Assembly: GCA_023422735.1 (NCBI GenBank)
Contig: JAFAGL010000128.1
Coordinates: 1-10,819 of the forward strand
Origin: Pseudomonadota bacterium
GTDB taxonomy: Bacteria; Pseudomonadota; Alphaproteobacteria; Rhizobiales; Rhizobiaceae
Length of the DNA stretch: 10,819 bases
Direction of reading: 5' to 3'
The notes under the pieces are model-generated. The model did no database searches. It was not told where the DNA came from and saw nothing but the letters and a program-made list of their open reading frames with translations. How positions within the stretch are numbered: position 1 is the first letter of the stretch; every line of letters starts with the position of its first letter. Positions 6,420 through 10,819 of this stretch are shown one piece after another. A program made the translations under genes and the position numbers.

Positions 6420-7217
6420 TCAGCCGTGAGCCCAGCCACCATCTACAATGAAATCCTGGCCGGAAATCATCAAGCTATCGTCGGACGCGAGAAATAACGC
6501 CATGCGGGCGATGTCGATGGTGTAAACACGCCCTTTCAAGGCCTGGCTCTGGTCGATCAGTTCCTCTTCCTTCGGTCCGACCCAGTTCGTCAACTGTCGC
6601 TCTGTCATGACCCAACCGGGGACAAGCGTGTTGACGCGTATGCCGTATTTCCCCAATTCCTTGGCAAGCGTCCGCGACATGCCGTGCATGGCAGCTTTCG
6701 AAGACGCATAGGCTGCAATGTCCGGCGTCAGTGTCATCCAGCTGATGGATCCGAGATTTATGATCGAGCCGCGACCCGCCTGGATCATACCTGGCACCAC
6801 CGCCTGGGCTGCAAAGAATGCGTGTTTAAGATTGACGCTGACCGCGCTGTCCCAAAACGCTTCGGTTACTTCGTCCCATTTTTGGCGCTGATCATGCGCA
6901 GCATTATTGACGAGGCAGGCGGTCGAGCCATGCGCCTGTTCGAACACTTTGATCGCCGCTTGATAGGCTTTGACATCCGTGACATCGCATTCGCGAAACA
7001 GGACGCTGTGACTCTCGGCGCGTAACTCGTTTTCTAGCGCCTCACCTTCCGGCCTGGCCAGATCGACAAATCCCACTTTCGCGCCCTGATTTGCGAACTG
7101 ACGCACCAGCTCCGCGCCGATCCCCGACGCCCCGCCAGAAATGACGACGCCCGCGTCGAGAAGGCTTGGATAGGTGGCGAGAGATCGCTGGGTCATGGCT
7201 TTTCTGTTGTGCTCCAT
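6420..7217 (-). CDS. Short-chain dehydrogenase/reductase, XylB-like sugar dehydrogenase
   Basis: This classical SDR of 265 residues probably oxidises a sugar at C1 to a lactone with NAD(P). The Rossmann motif SGGASGIG (27-34), D78 in the CDVTD segment, VNNAA (103-107), N129 in VNLKH, S157 in GSIS, and Y170/K174 in YASSK give a complete cofactor site and catalytic tetrad. The opening YPSLLDAGVVISGG, the VNLKHAFFAAQAVVPGM and INLGSIS blocks, and LKGRVYTIDIARMALFLASDD near the end strongly recall Caulobacter D-xylose 1-dehydrogenase XylB (from memory). Its immediate convergent neighbour is a lactonase, the natural next step in that chemistry. ATG 7217 has AGGA eight bases upstream, while the internal ATG at 7196 has none, so 7217 is preferred. 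The 3' ends of the SDR and lactonase genes lie 24 bp apart with no evident terminator. Substrate is not determinable here. Confidence 0.88.
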   Translation of the reverse strand: MEHNRKAMTQRSLATYPSLLDAGVVISGGASGIGAELVRQFANQGAKVGFVDLARPEGEALENELRAESHSVLFRECDVTDVKAYQAAIKVFEQAHGSTACLVNNAAHDQRQKWDEVTEAFWDSAVSVNLKHAFFAAQAVVPGMIQAGRGSIINLGSISWMTLTPDIAAYASSKAAMHGMSRTLAKELGKYGIRVNTLVPGWVMTERQLTNWVGPKEEELIDQSQALKGRVYTIDIARMALFLASDDSLMISGQDFIVDGGWAHG

Positions 7218-8186
7218 TCAACGCATCCTGGTGCGAAACCGCCCTCAAGCTTACCCGGACCATTGTCGCGATTCGATGACGCGGTTACACGGTTTTTGAA
7301 GCAGAAGAAATTGATCGCCGTGCATCCACGCCAATCCTCGATCCCGTTGACGCTCATCATCCCGGTATATGGCCGGGCCGAGGGACTGAAGCGAGCGCTG
7401 ACAAGTGTCGCTGCTCAGCAGGTTTTTCCGGACGAGATCATCATCGTGGACGATGGTTCGACACCGCCGGCAATCTTGCCGGAAACCAACATACCTCTGC
7501 CCGTTCGGATCGTTCGTCATACGCAAAATCGTGGACCGGCTGCAGCACGAAATACCGGCATGAAAGCGGCAAGAACCAAGTGGGTTTCATTTCTCGATAG
7601 CGATGACCAACTTATTCCCGACACGCTTCACCTTCGTTTTGCTGCGGCTGAGAAATCCGGTTCGGAGAATGAGCGTATCGTATCCGGCTGCGGCTGGATC
7701 GACATTCGTCCTGATGGAACGGAGATCAGTTCTCGCATTCCGCGCGGGGCGACGAGTGTTGAAGCTTTTGCATCCGGCTGCTGGTTCGCGCCCGGCTCCT
7801 GCGTGATCATGAACCGGCGCGAATTGCTGGAAAGCGATGTCTGGCAGGACGAAGCTATCCGTCGCTTTGAGGATCTGGATTGGTTCCTGGCACTGGCACA
7901 AAAAGGCTGGTCGCTCAATGTCGCACCGATTGAAGGCGCATTAATCGAGCGCAGCCGCGTCCAGAACCCGGATGCGAACAGGATCGTCGCCGAGATGCTG
8001 CGGGAAAAATGGAAAACGCGTGATCTGCCAATTTCCGCATGGAACCGGCTCAATGCTTATCTTGACCTCGAATGTGCGGCGGCAAACCATTTTTCGGGGC
8101 GCTACTTGCAAAGCATCGCATTTTTGACCCGCTCGCTGGTTCGCGTGCCGCGCCTTTCATTGCAACTCTCGCCGGGTTGGGCCTGA
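7209..8186 (+). CDS. Glycosyltransferase family 2, start uncertain
   Basis: This GT-A glycosyltransferase presumably adds a residue to the same surface glycan. PLTLIIPVYGRAEGLKRAL (46-64) is the first strand and helix of the fold. EIIIVDDGSTPP (76-87) carries the nucleotide-contact aspartates. NRGPAAARNTGMKAA (107-121) precedes FLDSDD (128-133), the DXD motif, and FEDLDW (220-225) is the acceptor-side ED/W motif. No membrane anchor is obvious. The frame has no ATG near the fold. GTG 7209 gives the longest protein (325 residues), but it overlaps the divergent SDR start codon and lacks a ribosome site. TTG 7263 or GTG 7320 would begin closer to the conserved domain, which starts at about residue 45. 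The stop at 8186 lies 7 bp from the convergent HmuT stop. Confidence 0.85.
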   Translation: MLHSTHPGAKPPSSLPGPLSRFDDAVTRFLKQKKLIAVHPRQSSIPLTLIIPVYGRAEGLKRALTSVAAQQVFPDEIIIVDDGSTPPAILPETNIPLPVRIVRHTQNRGPAAARNTGMKAARTKWVSFLDSDDQLIPDTLHLRFAAAEKSGSENERIVSGCGWIDIRPDGTEISSRIPRGATSVEAFASGCWFAPGSCVIMNRRELLESDVWQDEAIRRFEDLDWFLALAQKGWSLNVAPIEGALIERSRVQNPDANRIVAEMLREKWKTRDLPISAWNRLNAYLDLECAAANHFSGRYLQSIAFLTRSLVRVPRLSLQLSPGWA

Positions 8187-8193
8187 GCCTGCT

Positions 8194-9090
8194 TTACTTC
8201 CCCCTCGAAGGAAAGCGCTCGGGGTACAGTGCCTGAGCCAGCTCGCGAATAGCTTGTGCAGTGCGAGGACCGAAGCCCAGCATATAGGGTCCATCCAGTA
8301 CGAGCAGAGACTTGTTCGAACCCGCCGGTGTCGCGGCGAGCGCGGGGTGGGAAAACACTTCAGCGGGAGTAGGACCGCCATTCTTGTCTGAAAGCATCAA
8401 GACGACTTCAGGAGCGGCCTGAAGCAAACTTTCTTCTGCAACAGCCTTGTAGCCCTTGTAGTCCCCCAAAGGATTTATGCCGCCGGCGAGCCTGATGATG
8501 GCATCAGCCGCCGTGTCAGAGCCCGCACCTGTCAAACGCACCAATCCGTGAAAGAAGACAACGCGACGACGCTCTTTCTCAGGCACTGAAGCGCCGAGTT
8601 CAGCTGCCTTGCGAAAATCCTCCATCACGGATCGAGCCAAGGTTTCACCAGCGTCTTTGCGATCAAGGGTCGCGGCAATGACCTCAATCTTTCTGGAAAT
8701 GCCCACGTCCGAATTGCCTTCCGGAACAAAAATCAACGGGACACCAGAGGCCTTGAGAACGTCAAGCGCCTCGGGTGGGCCGATGTCTTCAGCGGCAAGG
8801 ATCAAATCGGGCGCCAAAGCCAGAATATTCTCGGCCGAAAGTGCACGACGATACCCGACATCAGGCTTGGTCGTGGCTTGTTCGGGGTAACGGCTCGAAC
8901 GATCCACCGCAATGATCTGATCGGCCCGACCCAACGCCATGGCAATTTCAGTTACATCCGGGCCAAGGGAAACGATACGTTTATAGTGCGGGACCTCCCC
9001 GGCATGGGTAGCTGAGACGCCAGCGAAGCAGAGCATCAATCCTGTGAAAATACCCAGCAAACGGAGGGAGCAAGAAGCAAATTTTTTCAT
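8194..9090 (-). CDS. hmuT: Periplasmic heme-binding protein of a heme ABC transporter (HmuT)
   Basis: It should carry heme through the periplasm from the outer-membrane receptor to the inner-membrane ABC transporter. The 298-residue protein begins with a Sec signal peptide: MKK, a hydrophobic core at about 10-26, and cleavage probably after ATHA (27-30). The mature protein has the class III (BtuF/TroA-like) solute-binding layout: RIVSLGPDVTEIAMALG (38-54), then VGYRRALSAENILALAPDLI (78-97), then a long linking helix and a second lobe ending in GPYMLGFGPRTAQAIRELA (267-285). Y80 in VGYRRALSAE sits where ShuT/PhuT-type proteins place the heme-ligating tyrosine. ATG 9090 fits the signal peptide, though its ribosome site is weak. 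It diverges from the heme receptor across a shared operator. The next genes on this strand are not the permease and ATPase that usually follow hmuT, which is unusual. Confidence 0.88.
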   Translation of the reverse strand: MKKFASCSLRLLGIFTGLMLCFAGVSATHAGEVPHYKRIVSLGPDVTEIAMALGRADQIIAVDRSSRYPEQATTKPDVGYRRALSAENILALAPDLILAAEDIGPPEALDVLKASGVPLIFVPEGNSDVGISRKIEVIAATLDRKDAGETLARSVMEDFRKAAELGASVPEKERRRVVFFHGLVRLTGAGSDTAADAIIRLAGGINPLGDYKGYKAVAEESLLQAAPEVVLMLSDKNGGPTPAEVFSHPALAATPAGSNKSLLVLDGPYMLGFGPRTAQAIRELAQALYPERFPSRGK

Positions 9091-9145
9091 GGTTCACGCT
9101 TGAGCCTGATCGCGATTCGTAAAATTATCCAAAGCGTCATTGTTG

Positions 9146-9168
9146 AACTTGACTCGTATAGTCAAGTT
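9146..9168. promoter_or_regulatory. Perfect 9+9 bp palindrome containing TGA-N9-TCA: putative iron-responsive operator (RirA type)
   Basis: AACTTGACT (9146-9154), spacer CGTAT, AGTCAAGTT (9160-9168) is an exact inverted repeat. Within it TGA at 9150-9152 and TCA at 9162-9164 are separated by exactly nine bases, matching the iron-responsive operator described for RirA regulation in Rhizobium. It lies midway between hmuT and the receptor gene and overlaps a CTTGAC -35, so a repressor bound here would block the receptor promoter and could also control hmuT. Binding by RirA is inferred; an Irr or Fur-type regulator is less likely because their known sites differ. Confidence 0.7.
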
Positions 9169-9177
9169 TCCTATCGC
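9149..9177 (+). promoter_or_regulatory. Putative sigma-70 promoter of the heme receptor gene
   Basis: TTGACT (9149-9154) preceded by C gives the CTTGAC -35 typical of alphaproteobacteria. After 17 bp comes TATCGC (9172-9177) as a modest -10. The predicted start near 9184 leaves a leader of about 55 nt. The -35 lies inside the left half and centre of the palindrome, consistent with repression when iron is plentiful. Confidence 0.45.
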
Positions 9178-9226
9178 CGCGTCAACAACGGCAAGCCATC
9201 AGCCAGCCGCGATTCCCATATCCGCT

Positions 9227-9230
9227 GGAG
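9227..9230 (+). promoter_or_regulatory. Ribosome-binding site that fixes the receptor start
   Basis: GGAG lies nine bases before the ATG at 9240. This supports that start, which also gives a proper signal peptide. Confidence 0.5.
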
Positions 9231-9239
9231 ACCCGTGCC

Positions 9240-10819
9240 ATGGCCCGTAAGCCATCCCCAATCTCGTTCCGATTTGCTGCGCTGCGTTTGGCCGTAAGCG
9301 CGTCAGCTTTGGCGATTTCTGTCTACGTGCCTGCCGCTCAGGCGCAGACATTGCCGGAAGCCGAAGACGCAACGCAGGGCAGCGAAACGCAGTCCCGCCA
9401 GCAATCTGCGGGCGTCACGGTTCTTGACCGCGTTGTCGTGAGCGCGAACCTCCAACTCGAACCCGTCATCGACACGATGGCCGGCAGTTCTAGCGTGGGG
9501 ACGGAGGAAATCGAGCGCATTCAACCTACGACAGCGGCCGATCTTTTCAGAAGCGTCCCCGGTGTTGCCGCCATCCAGAATGGTGACGACCCCGCAACCG
9601 CGATCAATATTCGAGGTCTCCAGCAATATGGCCGCGTCGCGGTTACCCTGGATGGTGCCCGGCAGGATTATTGGCGCGTGGGTCACGGCTCCGGCTCTTT
9701 CTACATCGAGCCCGAGCTTGTGAAGGAAGTAACCGTCATTCGCGGACCTGTTTCCAACGCCTATGGATCAGGCGCAATCGGCGGCGTTGTCCGCTTCGAA
9801 ACGAAAGACGCCAATGATTTTCTGCGCACCGGCGAAACCTGGGCACTCAGCGAGAAGCTGAGCTACGATACCAATGGCGAGGGAAAGCTTTCCAGTACAA
9901 CGGGCGCCTATCGTTTTAATGAAAATATCGATCTGATCGGGAACTTTGTTTGGCGCGACAGTGATGCCTACAAAGATGGCAATGGTGATCTCGTCCGCTG
10001 GACCGGCCACGAGGTCGTCAGTGGCTTCGGCAAACTGACGGCTCGCCCCGCAGAGGGGCATGAGGTCAAGCTGGGGGTCAGCGTTCAGGACTATTCCGAT
10101 TTCATTACCGGCTCGTCGGGTTCGACATCCTCGACACTCAGCCGTTACGATGCCGACACGAAGGTCCGTACCTACACAGGCAGCTACACATTCGCTCCCG
10201 AGAACAATGATTTCTGGGATTTGAAAGCGAATGTGTATCACGCAAGCACAGAAGCTGATCAGTCGCAGGTATGGCCGCTTTCTACAATTGGCAGCAGCCG
10301 CTACTACGAAGTCGAGACAACGGGCGTCGCAGCACATAATTCTTCGCGCTTCGACGCGCTGAATATGCGCCACACCCTGACATACGGTCTTGATTATTAC
10401 GACCTGGAGGGCAGTTCGGATGCCGATCATTTCGGCCAAGGCTCGCAGGATGTTTATGGTGCGTTTTTGCAGTGGGAAGGCGCCTATTCCAACTGGCTCG
10501 ATGTTACCGCGGCATTGCGCTATGACGGTTATCGTCTGGAAGGCACATCCAAGGCAACCGACACCGAGCCGGCTCAAGAGGTCAGCGTCAACGGTGATCG
10601 CTGGTCACCACGCATAACCATTGGCGTCACACCGGTGGAAGGGTTCCAGCTTTACGGCACCTATGCCGAGGGCTACCGCGTTCCACACATGCAGGATGTG
10701 TTTCGCCAGAACGGCTCGCATGGCTCGGGTTATGAACCCAATCTCTTGCTCAAGCCCGAAGTTGCGCAAACCTGGGAGGCTGGCGTCAATCTGCAATATG
10801 ATGACGTCATTTCCGCAGG
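9240..10819 (+). CDS. bhuA: TonB-dependent outer-membrane heme receptor (partial at the right edge)
   Basis: This is an outer-membrane beta-barrel that imports heme using TonB energy. The frame is open from ATG 9240 to the right edge, giving 526 complete codons; rhizobial/Brucella heme receptors are somewhat longer, so the barrel end is missing. A signal peptide (basic start, hydrophobic 13-31, cleavage near AAQAQ, 32-36) is followed by a TonB-box-like VLDRVVVSA (61-69). The plug carries INIRGLQQYGRVAVTLDGAR (121-140) and VIRGPVSNAYGSGAIGGVV (165-183), the canonical plug motifs. In the barrel, GYRVP (478-482) and YEPNLLLKPE (498-507) correspond to the FRAP and NPNL boxes that mark heme receptors. 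H148 in RVGHGSGSFYIEPE is a candidate plug heme ligand. Homologs are called bhuA in Brucella, shmR or hmuR elsewhere; the symbol rests on family resemblance and on divergence from hmuT across a shared iron operator. Confidence 0.88.
   Translation, partial: MARKPSPISFRFAALRLAVSASALAISVYVPAAQAQTLPEAEDATQGSETQSRQQSAGVTVLDRVVVSANLQLEPVIDTMAGSSSVGTEEIERIQPTTAADLFRSVPGVAAIQNGDDPATAINIRGLQQYGRVAVTLDGARQDYWRVGHGSGSFYIEPELVKEVTVIRGPVSNAYGSGAIGGVVRFETKDANDFLRTGETWALSEKLSYDTNGEGKLSSTTGAYRFNENIDLIGNFVWRDSDAYKDGNGDLVRWTGHEVVSGFGKLTARPAEGHEVKLGVSVQDYSDFITGSSGSTSSTLSRYDADTKVRTYTGSYTFAPENNDFWDLKANVYHASTEADQSQVWPLSTIGSSRYYEVETTGVAAHNSSRFDALNMRHTLTYGLDYYDLEGSSDADHFGQGSQDVYGAFLQWEGAYSNWLDVTAALRYDGYRLEGTSKATDTEPAQEVSVNGDRWSPRITIGVTPVEGFQLYGTYAEGYRVPHMQDVFRQNGSHGSGYEPNLLLKPEVAQTWEAGVNLQYDDVISA

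Noticed and set aside
8205..8225. CCCC...GGGG pairing near the convergent stops as a terminator
   Set aside because: Only four pairs form, with a mismatched interior, a long loop and no T-tract on either strand.
9100..9297. 65-codon + strand frame covering the operator and the receptor 5' end
   Set aside because: It runs through the palindrome and promoter and overlaps the receptor signal peptide in another frame; there is no ribosome site or recognisable product.
9768..10577. Long minus-strand open frame of 269 codons inside the heme receptor
   Set aside because: The + strand carries plug and barrel motifs throughout. The Cys/Ile-rich antisense frame is a by-product of codon bias.
1..10819. 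tRNA or rRNA genes, CRISPR arrays, insertion sequences or transposases
   Set aside because: No spaced direct repeats, transposase motifs, terminal inverted repeats or tRNA-like cloverleaf sequence were recognised. Almost all of the window is accounted for by protein-coding genes.

Overview
The window looks like an accessory surface-glycan locus joined to a heme-uptake locus in an alphaproteobacterium. I infer the Hyphomicrobiales, most likely Brucella/Ochrobactrum-like. The grounds are moderately high GC with mixed third positions, CTTGAC-type -35 sequences, a TGA-N9-TCA iron-responsive operator of the rhizobial RirA type, and a heme receptor and HmuT that read like the rhizobial/Brucella ones. 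Species cannot be fixed from the sequence alone.

Left part (1-3449), glycan assembly and export. The 3' end of a probable SAM-dependent methyltransferase runs in from the left on the + strand. It converges on a tightly packed minus-strand operon read from 3449 down to 257: an NGPS-motif DUF115/MptE-like protein, an ABC-2 polysaccharide permease (Wzm/KpsM type), its ATPase (Wzt/KpsT type, without a C-terminal carbohydrate-binding domain) and a GT2 glycosyltransferase. Gaps are +1, -1 and +4 nt, so translation is probably coupled.

Middle part (3450-8186), sugar-acid and nucleotide-sugar chemistry. A 280-bp divergent control region separates that operon from a + strand trio: an acylneuraminate-type cytidylyltransferase, a D-2-hydroxyacid dehydrogenase and an SMP-30/gluconolactonase-like lactonase. 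A minus-strand SDR resembling the Caulobacter xylose dehydrogenase XylB follows, and then a + strand GT2 glycosyltransferase whose 5' end nearly collides with the SDR start. Together they suggest oxidation of an aldose to a sugar acid, CMP activation of an acidic or 2-keto-3-deoxy sugar, transfer onto a glycan and export by the ABC transporter. No NeuB-type synthase, dehydratase or aldolase is in the window, so the pathway is inference.

Right part (8194-10819), heme uptake. A periplasmic heme-binding protein (HmuT) on the minus strand diverges from a TonB-dependent heme receptor on the + strand, which runs off the right edge. The 149-bp gap between them holds a perfect 9+9 bp palindrome containing TGA-N9-TCA and overlapping a CTTGAC -35, a convincing iron-responsive operator. 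HmuT is not followed by the expected permease and ATPase genes; a convergent glycosyltransferase lies 7 bp away instead.

The idea most worth pursuing is that the NGPS protein (2616-3449), whose N-terminal motif resembles the CMP-binding loop of GT42 sialyltransferases, uses the CMP-sugar made by the divergent cytidylyltransferase. That would make this a self-contained, apparently undescribed acidic-glycan system.
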